In this document: positions 1 to 5,354 of the stretch, piece by piece
Layout of the letters: every line of letters begins with the position of its first letter
Position numbering within the stretch: the first letter of the stretch is position 1
Assembly: GCA_002448715.1 (NCBI GenBank)
Contig: DJZU01000042.1
Span: forward strand, 1 to 5,354
Direction: 5' to 3'
Length of the DNA stretch: 5,354 nt
DNA from: Candidatus Neomicrothrix sp. UBA6944
GTDB taxonomy: Bacteria > Actinomycetota > Acidimicrobiia > Acidimicrobiales > Poriferisodalaceae
Notes under the pieces: generated by a model
The model's database searches: none
What the model saw: the letters and a program-made list of their open reading frames with translations, nothing else
What the model was told of the DNA's origin: nothing
Program-made: the position numbers and the translations under genes

Positions 1-1248
1 TCAGCGGAAATATATGGAGGCTTTCGCAGCACCTACGACTACGGACCCCTTGGCGTGCTCATGTTGCGCAACGTCAAAGACGCCTGGTGGCGTTCCATGG
101 TGCAACTACGCAGCGACGTAGTTGGGTTAGACGCCGCCATTTTGAGCCCACCGCAAGTCTGGGAGGCGTCGGGTCATCTCGAAAACTTCAGTGACCCACT
201 CGTCGATTGCACAGAATGCAAAACACGGCACAGAGAAGACCAGCTAGACGACCCCAACACCTGTCCTTCCTGCGGTAAATCGGGCACCTTCACAGAAGCG
301 CGAGCCTTCAACCTCATGTTTAAGACACAAGCCGGTCCAGTTGAAGGCGCTGGAGCAGATGTGTACCTGCGTCCCGAAACCGCGCAAGGCATGTTCATCA
401 ACTTCAAAAATATTCTTGAAACAAGCCGCAAAAAGCCACCATTCGGAATAGCGCAGGTCGGTAAATCATTCCGAAACGAAATCACCCCAGGAAACTTTGT
501 ATTCCGAACCAGAGAATTCGAACAAATGGAACTCGAATTCTTCGTTCCGCCCGACGAAGCAAACGAGTGGTACGAGTACTGGATGAAGGAACGATTCCAG
601 TGGTACCTCAATTTAGGTATTCCCGAGGAACAGCTCCGACTGAGAGCACACGACGACGACGAACTGAGCCACTACTCCTCGGGTACCAGCGATGTCGAAT
701 TCTTGTTTCCGTGGGGTTGGGGTGAACTAGAAGGTGTCGCGAACCGAGGCGATTTCGATTTGCTGCAACATGCTGAACACTCAGGCCAAAAACTCGAATA
801 CTTCGACCAAGGCACCGGTGAACGATATGTGCCCCACTGCATTGAGCCCGCCGCGGGAGCGACTCGTTCGATGATGGCGTTCCTTATGGCCGCCTACGAC
901 GAAGAACAAGTGAATGACGAAACCCGAACAGTTCTTAGGCTGCATCCCCGACTAGCTCCATACAAGATCGCAGTGCTGCCTCTTTCCAAGAAAGACACCC
1001 TATTGCCCAAAGCTGAAGAAGTACTCGCTCTTCTGCAACCGCACTTCATGTGCGATTACGACGTCACTCAAGCAATCGGTAAGCGGTACCGGCGTCAAGA
1101 CGAAATCGGCACCCCGTATTGCGTAACAATCGACTTCGACTCCCTAGAAGATGAAGCGGTCACCGTTCGCGAACGCGACTCCATGGAACAAGAACGTGTC
1201 ATCATCGACGAGCTTGTCGCATATCTCACCGAACAGTTAGCGCTGTAA
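1..1248 (+). CDS. glyS: Glycyl-tRNA synthetase, alpha2 type (5'-truncated by window edge)
   Basis: Class II aminoacyl-tRNA synthetase that charges tRNA-Gly with glycine in the cytosol. The frame is already open at base 1 and encodes 415 residues to a TAA stop. The first visible residues, SAEIYGG and YDYGPLG, are the conserved start of the catalytic core, so by comparison with family length (about 460) some 30-45 N-terminal residues lie upstream. In window-residue numbering I see DVVGLDAAIL and WEASGH near 38-58, a zinc-type CxxC pair (codons at 208 and 217, and at 262 and 271), YLRPETAQG, motif 2 (FRNEITPGNF, from about residue 157), GELEGVANR, and motif 3 with GATRS (Arg at about 289). The C-terminal anticodon-binding domain runs from about 320, with KRYRRQDEIGTP and TVRERDSMEQERV. 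No frameshift or missing motif was seen. The single-chain form rules out the GlyQ/GlyS tetrameric type. Identification is firm; the actinobacterial flavour is from recall of family sequences. Confidence 0.97.
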   Translation, partial: SAEIYGGFRSTYDYGPLGVLMLRNVKDAWWRSMVQLRSDVVGLDAAILSPPQVWEASGHLENFSDPLVDCTECKTRHREDQLDDPNTCPSCGKSGTFTEARAFNLMFKTQAGPVEGAGADVYLRPETAQGMFINFKNILETSRKKPPFGIAQVGKSFRNEITPGNFVFRTREFEQMELEFFVPPDEANEWYEYWMKERFQWYLNLGIPEEQLRLRAHDDDELSHYSSGTSDVEFLFPWGWGELEGVANRGDFDLLQHAEHSGQKLEYFDQGTGERYVPHCIEPAAGATRSMMAFLMAAYDEEQVNDETRTVLRLHPRLAPYKIAVLPLSKKDTLLPKAEEVLALLQPHFMCDYDVTQAIGKRYRRQDEIGTPYCVTIDFDSLEDEAVTVRERDSMEQERVIIDELVAYLTEQLAL

Positions 1249-1266
1249 TCGGCCCGCGGAGACAAC

Positions 1267-1272
1267 TAGCCT
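1267..1272 (+). promoter_or_regulatory. Possible -10 element upstream of the propeller gene
   Basis: TAGCCT fits the TAnnnT pattern of actinobacterial -10 boxes. It lies 21 bases before the ATG at 1294, so a start site near 1279 would leave a leader of about 15 bases that still contains the Shine-Dalgarno sequence. No convincing -35 box is seen 16-18 bases upstream, where the sequence overlaps the end of glyS. The alternative is read-through from glyS across the 45-base gap, which holds no terminator hairpin. Confidence 0.22.
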
Positions 1273-1280
1273 GTCGGGTA

Positions 1281-1288
1281 AGGGGGAG
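1281..1288 (+). promoter_or_regulatory. Ribosome binding site of the propeller gene
   Basis: AGGGGGAG ends five bases before the ATG at 1294 and is the clearest Shine-Dalgarno sequence in the window. In-frame stops at 1267 (TAG) and 1279 (TAA) exclude any earlier start, so this site fixes the start of the propeller gene. Confidence 0.7.
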
Positions 1289-1293
1289 CAAAC

Positions 1294-2274
1294 ATGAGCT
1301 ACACCATCGTGATAGGTACAGTCGGCGGAGGCCTGTGGGTTGGTTACAACGGCGGCGAAAAATGGCGCCAAATCCAAGGGCCAATGGATCCAGAAGCCAA
1401 CGTACGAGCATTGGCTGTCGACCCCAACGACGCTCAACATCTCTTAGCTTCAGTGGACGGCGATGGCATCTATCAGTCCCATGATGGCGGAAGCCATTGG
1501 GAGCAAACGACCGCCCTCACCGATCGACCCATCTGGTCGCTCGCCTTCGACCCCCACGACCCCCAACGCATCTATGCGGGAACCAGACCCGGGTTGTATG
1601 CCTCCGATGACGGCGGGCAAACATTCACCGAGCTAGACACAACCATCAGTGACCGTTGCGTCATCGGAGTGCCCCGCACAACAAACGTGTTCGTCGACCC
1701 CAACAATGCAGACACCGTATACGCATCAGTCGAAATTGATGGTTTACATCGCAGTCGCGATCGCGGCGTTACGTGGGAGTCATTGGGCGCACTGGGACCA
1801 TCGGAGTTTTACAACGATGTCCACGGGTTCGCCCTGCGGCCAAACGACGGCGGCACAGAGCTGCTGGTCACCTCACCCTATGGGTTAGGTCGCAGCGACG
1901 ACGACGGGGAAAGTTGGAACTGGCACGAGTTCCAACCGTTTGAGGGATCAAAATTCGAGTTTGCTTACTCTCGATGCATTCGCACACCCTGGGAAAATGA
2001 CACCATCATCGTGTGCGTCGGCGACTACATACCGGGACAAACCGGAGCAATCGAAGTCAGCAAAGACGGCGGCGAATCGTTCCACCGAGCGGAGCTCCCA
2101 GAAACACCACAAGCAACCATGTACTGGCTCGCAACACACGAAGAATTACCTGGGGTTGTAGCGGCCACTTCGGTATACGGACAGATATATGTCAGCGGCG
2201 ACTACTGCGAAACCTGGAGCAAACTTGACCGGGAACTAGGCGAGATTCGAGCATCGCTACTCGTCCCGTCATAA
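1294..2274 (+). CDS. Cytosolic seven-repeat Asp-box (BNR/sortilin-like) beta-propeller protein
   Basis: Function unknown; the fold is readable. The 326-residue protein contains seven Asp-box-like motifs (S-x-D-x-G-x-x-W/F) at about residues 17-24 (GYNGGEKW, degenerate), 62-69 (SHDGGSHW), 104-111 (SDDGGQTF), 154-161 (SRDRGVTW), 201-208 (SDDDGESW), 256-263 (SKDGGESF) and 301-308 (SGDYCETW, degenerate). Spacing is 42-55 residues. Most are preceded by a strand of the type ALAVDPN, SLAFDPH, NVFVDPN or GFALRPN. The first repeat lacks this strand and the C-terminus ends in IRASLLVPS, which would supply it; this suggests a closed seven-bladed ring. There is no signal peptide or membrane segment, so it is probably cytosolic, unlike secreted sialidases. 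The sialidase catalytic Arg triad cannot be assigned, so a sialidase label should not be copied from the BNR match. Its stop overlaps the start of the PPDK-like gene by one base, which suggests joint expression and perhaps a shared process. Confidence 0.88.
   Translation: MSYTIVIGTVGGGLWVGYNGGEKWRQIQGPMDPEANVRALAVDPNDAQHLLASVDGDGIYQSHDGGSHWEQTTALTDRPIWSLAFDPHDPQRIYAGTRPGLYASDDGGQTFTELDTTISDRCVIGVPRTTNVFVDPNNADTVYASVEIDGLHRSRDRGVTWESLGALGPSEFYNDVHGFALRPNDGGTELLVTSPYGLGRSDDDGESWNWHEFQPFEGSKFEFAYSRCIRTPWENDTIIVCVGDYIPGQTGAIEVSKDGGESFHRAELPETPQATMYWLATHEELPGVVAATSVYGQIYVSGDYCETWSKLDRELGEIRASLLVPS
1342..2217 (+). repeat. Seven Asp-box protein repeats inside the propeller gene
   Basis: The repeat units recur every 42-55 codons and are diverged at the DNA level; only short GAxGGCGG-like segments over the Asp boxes are shared. 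This points to old blade duplication rather than recent tandem amplification. Repeats 2, 3, 5 and 6 keep the consensus best. Repeat 1 has Asn in place of the Asp, repeat 4 has Arg in place of the first Gly, and repeat 7 has Tyr-Cys in place of Gly-Gly. Confidence 0.8.
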
Positions 2275-2276
2275 TG
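2272..2276 (+). promoter_or_regulatory. TAATG stop/start overlap (translational coupling)
   Basis: The TAA of the propeller gene and the ATG of the PPDK-like gene share base 2274. The 20 bases before this ATG are pyrimidine-rich and hold no Shine-Dalgarno sequence. An in-frame TGA at 2226-2228 and the absence of ATG, GTG or TTG between it and 2274 make this the first possible start. Reinitiation by ribosomes finishing the propeller is the likely mode of translation. Confidence 0.7.
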
Positions 2277-3881
2277 AACTCGGTAGAATCCCAATCAGAG
2301 ATAGCCGCATCGATCAAAGAAGCAGTGTCGCTCGCCTCGACCCCAAACCCCAGCATCTCTAAAGAAGAAGCGTTGATGCTGGTGTCTCCCACCCAACTCG
2401 AAGCTGTGCTCCACACCAGCTTCGAACCATCGAACCATGAGGTTCTCACTCGCGGTCTGGGAGCGTCGCCTGGCGCAGCCGTCGGAAAAATCGTTTTATC
2501 CGCAGACGAAGCGATGATGGCAACTGAGGACGTCATCCTTGTACGCGCAGAAACCAACCCAGCGGACGTGCACGGCATGCAAATAGCTGTCGGCATCCTC
2601 ACCACACGCGGCGGACTTGCAAGCCACGCCGCAGTTGTCGCCCGAGGGTGGGGTAAACCAGCTGTCTGTGGAGCAGAAAACATCGAACTCGCCGATGACC
2701 ACATCACCATTAACGGCGAACGTATCGACGTCGGTGAAACACTTTCCATTGATGGAACCTCAGGCGAAGTGATCCGAGGAACGATACAAACCACCCACCT
2801 CGAGCCGATCCCCGAAATCGACGTGCTACTTCAATGGGCAGACGAAGTTCGTCAACTCGACATTCGAGCCAACGCCGACACAGCAGCCGAAGCCAAAGCA
2901 GCCCGCGGTAAAGGGGCCGAAGGAATTGGGCTATGTCGCACAGAACACATGTTTCTCGACGAACAACGACTACCAATTATTCGTCGCATGATCCTGGCCA
3001 GCACCACCGAACAAGAAGCGGAAGCGCTACAAGAACTGCGAGAAAGCCAACACAAAGACTTCATCGGGCTCCTCAAGGAAATGGACGGGCTACCTGTCAC
3101 GATCCGCCTTCTCGACCCGCCACTGCACGAATTTCTCCCAGAAATCGAAGAACTCCTCGAAGCCGCTGTAGGACAGGGACTGGATCAAGAACAACAAGAC
3201 CTCCTGGAAGCTGCCCATCGTTGGCGCGAACGAAACCCAATGATTGGAACCCGCGGGGTACGTCTCGCGTGGCTGAAACCGGGACTATACGAAATGCAAA
3301 CCCTCGCTTTACTCGATGCGATCGCTGACCGAACAACCAACGGAGGCACCCCACAAGTCGAAATCATGATCCCGCTCACCGTCAGCGACAAAGAACTCGC
3401 CGGAATCCGTGAACGCGTCCAAGCCACGATCGACGAACACCCTTCAAAAACAGTCATCAAGATAGGGACGATGATCGAAACCCCAAGAGCCGCTCTCGTA
3501 GCTAGTCAGCTAGCCGAACACGCAGATTTTTTCAGTTTCGGCACAAATGACTTAACCCAACTCACATTCGGATTTAGCCGCGACGATGTAGAAAGCCGCA
3601 TCATGGGCCTATACCTCGAACAAGAACTCCTACAACACAACCCCTTCCAACAAATCGACGCGGAAGCAGTCACAGAACTCGTGCAACTCGGAATCGAACG
3701 AGGAAGAAACACCAAACCCGATCTATCTATCGGGGTATGCGGAGAACACGGAGGCGACCCCATCAGTATTGGCTTACTCGCCGCAACCGGCATCGACTAC
3801 GTCTCCTGCTCACCACCACGCATCCCAATCGCCAGACTCGCTGCGGCCCAAGCCGCAATCACACAAAGCATCAAGAACTGA
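2274..3881 (+). CDS. PPDK-like PEP-utilizing protein: phosphohistidine and PEP domains, no ATP-grasp domain
   Basis: Matches the C-terminal 60% of pyruvate, phosphate dikinase, which interconverts PEP + AMP + PPi and pyruvate + ATP + Pi through a phosphohistidine. Residues 1-55 correspond to the PPDK linker (SISKEEALMLV, then VLHTSFEP). Residues about 57-170 are the swivel domain, with GLGASPGAA and GGLASHAAVVARG; His118 is the expected phosphorylated residue. Residues about 190-530 form the PEP/pyruvate barrel: GLCRTEH (Arg222), IRLLDPPLHEFLP (Arg278), NPMIGTRG, IETPRAAL (Glu402, metal), SFGTNDLTQ (Asn425, Asp426), GVCGEHGG (Cys489), SCSPPRIPIARLA. By remembered Clostridium symbiosum numbering these equal H455, R561, R617, E745, N768, D769 and C831 at a steady offset of 337-343, so the missing part is the entire ATP-grasp domain of about 340 residues. 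Ala116 replaces the regulatory Thr. It could be one half of a split PPDK or a PEP-dependent phosphotransferase resembling PTS enzyme I. Family placement is sure; the reaction is inferred. Confidence 0.92.
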   Translation: MNSVESQSEIAASIKEAVSLASTPNPSISKEEALMLVSPTQLEAVLHTSFEPSNHEVLTRGLGASPGAAVGKIVLSADEAMMATEDVILVRAETNPADVHGMQIAVGILTTRGGLASHAAVVARGWGKPAVCGAENIELADDHITINGERIDVGETLSIDGTSGEVIRGTIQTTHLEPIPEIDVLLQWADEVRQLDIRANADTAAEAKAARGKGAEGIGLCRTEHMFLDEQRLPIIRRMILASTTEQEAEALQELRESQHKDFIGLLKEMDGLPVTIRLLDPPLHEFLPEIEELLEAAVGQGLDQEQQDLLEAAHRWRERNPMIGTRGVRLAWLKPGLYEMQTLALLDAIADRTTNGGTPQVEIMIPLTVSDKELAGIRERVQATIDEHPSKTVIKIGTMIETPRAALVASQLAEHADFFSFGTNDLTQLTFGFSRDDVESRIMGLYLEQELLQHNPFQQIDAEAVTELVQLGIERGRNTKPDLSIGVCGEHGGDPISIGLLAATGIDYVSCSPPRIPIARLAAAQAAITQSIKN

Positions 3882-3921
3882 ACAATAGGTGCACCTCCGT
3901 AGGCGCTAGCGTCAACAGGTA
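3882..3921 (+). other. PPDK-like/dnaG intergenic gap with two short palindromes
   Basis: This 40-base gap carries AGGTGCACCT (3887-3896) and CGCTAGCG (3904-3911), both perfect palindromes. Neither is followed by a T-run, so they are not an intrinsic terminator. TAGCGT at 3907-3912 also fits a TAnnnT -10 box whose start site would fall at about 3919-3921, giving an almost leaderless dnaG transcript. Palindromes of 8-10 bp are expected by chance several times in a window of this size, so the reading is tentative. Confidence 0.3.
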
Positions 3922-5354
3922 ATGGGTATCCACGACGAAGACCTCCAACGCGTCAAGGTTGAAACAGACCTAGCGGGCATCGTGTCTCAATATGTCGCGT
4001 TAAAAAAAGTCGGACAACGATTCAGCGGCCTCTGCCCATTCCACAACGAAAAGACCCCGTCGTTTTCCGTTAACGCCGACGAAGGATTCTTCTACTGCTT
4101 CGGTTGCCAAAAAAGTGGTGACGCCATCACATTCGTCCGCGAAATCGAACACCTGGACTTCGTAGGCGCCGTCGAATGGCTAGCCAACCGACTCGGCATC
4201 GCCCTCCGCTACACCGACTCCACAGATGGGACGCACCACAAAGAAAAACAAGAACTCAGTGAACTCCTCGAAAAGACTGCGGAGTTCTACCATCAGACCC
4301 TCCGCACCGGAAAACAAGCCGGCAAAGTCCGTTCCTATCTCCGAAGCCGAGGTTTCGACTCCGAAACCGTTGAACAGTTCCGAATCGGCTACGCACCCGA
4401 CGAATGGGATGCGCTGGCCTCTCACCTCGGAGTAGCGACTGAAAAACTTGAAGCAGCAGGGCTTGGACGCCCCGGTCAGCGAGGCGGAGCAATCGACTTC
4501 TTCAGAGATCGAGTCATGTTCCCGGTATGCGACGCCAATGGAGTAGTAGTTGGCTTCGGTGGACGCATGCTCCCCGACGGTCAGCAACCCAAATACAAAA
4601 ACACCGCCCAAACGCGCCTATACGACAAAAGCAAAGTGCTCTACGGCCTTCATTGGGCGAAGAAACAAATTGTTCAAGCCGACGAAATCATTGTCTGTGA
4701 GGGCTACACCGACGTCATTGGATGCTTCCGCGCTGGACTTGATCGAGCGGTAGCCACCTGCGGCACCGCCCTAACAGACGACCACGTCAAAACTATGGTG
4801 CGTTTCGCCAAACGAATTGTCATTGCGTTCGACGCAGACGGAGCGGGCAAAGCCGCTGCGGACAGATTCTACGAATGGGAACATCAACACAACGCAGAAG
4901 TGTTCGTTGCTGCTATCCCCGAAGGCGCAGACCCGGGACAACTCGCGGAAGAAAATCCTGCGGCTCTCATCGAAGCGATCAACTCTGCTGAACCCTTCTT
5001 GAGTTATCGCATCAACAGAGTTCTCGACCGAGCCGACCTTGAGCGGGTAGAAGGAAGAGCCCGCGCCGCTGCAGACACTGGAGCAATTATCGCCGAGCAC
5101 CCCAACGAAGTCGTGCGCGACCAGTACCTGGTTGAAACAGCACAAAAAGTGAGAGTCGACATTGAACAGATGCGTCGACTGGTGGTCAAACCCCCTCCTC
5201 AACAGACACAGACCTCAACACCGCCAAAAGACGCGACGCAACCGGCCGAACGAGTTGAATCAACGCCACCTCCACCGGTGGAGGTCAACCTCCTGCGGGC
5301 GTTGGTCCACCAGCCCGACGCCGTGATCGCCTTGGCTCTGCCCACAATGTTCAC
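3922..5354 (+). CDS. dnaG: DNA primase DnaG (3'-truncated by window edge)
   Basis: Makes RNA primers at the replication fork, recruited by the DnaB helicase. The window holds 477 complete codons and no stop. ATG 3922 is chosen because the product opens like other DnaG proteins (MGIHDEDLQRVKVETDL), and an in-frame TAG at 3907 blocks extension. The only purine match to a Shine-Dalgarno is AGG, two bases before the ATG, too close for normal use. The CHC2-type zinc site is Cys38, His41, Cys59 and Cys62 in GLCPFHNEKTPSF and FYCFGCQKSGD. The catalytic core follows, with FRDRVMFPV, FGGRML, PKYKNTAQT, then the TOPRIM motifs CEGYTDV (Glu260), CGTALT and FDADGAGKAA (Asp304, Asp306). A proline- and glutamine-rich linker (about 423-455) leads into the DnaB-binding C-terminal domain, of which only the start (VNLLRALVHQPD) is visible. 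Typical length is about 600 residues, so roughly 120-150 codons lie downstream. Confidence 0.97.
   Translation, partial: MGIHDEDLQRVKVETDLAGIVSQYVALKKVGQRFSGLCPFHNEKTPSFSVNADEGFFYCFGCQKSGDAITFVREIEHLDFVGAVEWLANRLGIALRYTDSTDGTHHKEKQELSELLEKTAEFYHQTLRTGKQAGKVRSYLRSRGFDSETVEQFRIGYAPDEWDALASHLGVATEKLEAAGLGRPGQRGGAIDFFRDRVMFPVCDANGVVVGFGGRMLPDGQQPKYKNTAQTRLYDKSKVLYGLHWAKKQIVQADEIIVCEGYTDVIGCFRAGLDRAVATCGTALTDDHVKTMVRFAKRIVIAFDADGAGKAAADRFYEWEHQHNAEVFVAAIPEGADPGQLAEENPAALIEAINSAEPFLSYRINRVLDRADLERVEGRARAAADTGAIIAEHPNEVVRDQYLVETAQKVRVDIEQMRRLVVKPPPQQTQTSTPPKDATQPAERVESTPPPPVEVNLLRALVHQPDAVIALALPTMF
5268..5285. repeat. 18-bp perfect palindrome in the dnaG linker
   Basis: ACCTCCACCGGTGGAGGT is self-complementary over all 18 bases. 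It covers codons 449-455 (PPPPVEV) of dnaG. A second ACCTCC at 5288-5293 can also pair with the GGAGGT at 5280-5285, leaving a short loop, so two mutually exclusive RNA hairpins are possible. Part of the symmetry may come from proline codons (CCN) followed by GTG-GAG-GTC. No T-run follows, so it is not a Rho-independent terminator. Confidence 0.6.

Noticed and set aside
174..611. Antisense open frame of 145 codons opposite glyS
   Set aside because: It lies wholly within the strongly conserved GlyRS coding sequence, its translation is Ser/Arg/Pro-rich with no recognisable motif, and no ribosome binding site supports it.
1249..1293. Terminator between glyS and the propeller gene
   Set aside because: Only the 6-bp CCGCGG palindrome is present at 1254-1259, with no loop or T-run.
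1294..2274. Exo-alpha-sialidase
   Set aside because: Asp boxes are shared by many propellers. There is no signal peptide and the sialidase active-site residues could not be assigned.
2226..2276. Missing ATP-grasp domain explained by a frameshift or a misplaced start
   Set aside because: An in-frame TGA at 2226-2228 precedes the ATG, and the upstream sequence in all frames is explained by the propeller gene. No remnant of an ATP-grasp sequence is seen anywhere between glyS and this gene.
2192..2794. Antisense open frame of 200 codons across the propeller/PPDK-like junction
   Set aside because: It is a shadow of the codon pattern of the sense genes: low-complexity Ser/Thr/Ala composition, no domain, and it overlaps the phosphohistidine domain, whose reading is certain.
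3501..3514. GCTAG-TCAG-CTAGC inverted repeat in the PPDK-like gene
   Set aside because: A five-base stem inside a conserved coding region, without a T-run, is expected by chance.
2274..3881. PTS enzyme I (ptsI)
   Set aside because: Domain order and size are similar, but the HPr-binding helical part is absent and the barrel motifs (SFGTNDLTQ followed by TFGFSRDD, and SCSPPRIPIARLA) are of the PPDK type.

Overview
The window is a housekeeping locus of a moderately GC-rich bacterium, most likely an actinobacterium. The alpha2-type GlyRS, the PPDK-like protein and DnaG all read like actinobacterial family members, and an Acidimicrobiia-type origin is my best guess from recall; no database comparison was made. 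All four genes lie on the + strand and are tightly packed. The longest non-coding stretches are 45 and 40 bases. No tRNA, rRNA, CRISPR array, insertion sequence or intrinsic terminator was seen.

Layout: (1) 1-1248, glycyl-tRNA synthetase, cut at its 5' end by the window edge; (2) 1294-2274, a 326-residue cytosolic protein made of seven Asp-box (BNR-type) repeats, read here as a seven-bladed beta-propeller; (3) 2274-3881, a 535-residue protein that matches the C-terminal part of pyruvate, phosphate dikinase (PPDK): linker, phosphohistidine swivel domain and PEP/pyruvate TIM barrel, but no ATP-grasp domain; (4) 3922 to the window end, DNA primase DnaG, cut at its 3' end.

GlyRS and DnaG are the translation and replication anchors of a neighbourhood that, in many Gram-positive bacteria, also holds PPDK or its regulator. 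The unusual part is the middle pair. The propeller stop and the PPDK-like start share one base (TAATG) and the second gene has no Shine-Dalgarno sequence, so its translation is probably coupled to that of the propeller. The PPDK-like protein keeps the catalytic His and the PEP-barrel catalytic residues but lacks the whole nucleotide-binding domain. An in-frame stop 45 bases before its ATG shows this is not simply a missed start. The Thr that PPDK regulatory proteins phosphorylate, two residues before the catalytic His, is Ala here.

The simplest readings are a split PPDK whose ATP-grasp subunit is encoded elsewhere, or a PEP-dependent phosphotransferase with a different partner, possibly linked to the propeller protein. 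This pair is the best candidate in the window for an undescribed system. A second curiosity is an 18-bp perfect palindrome inside the proline-rich linker of dnaG.
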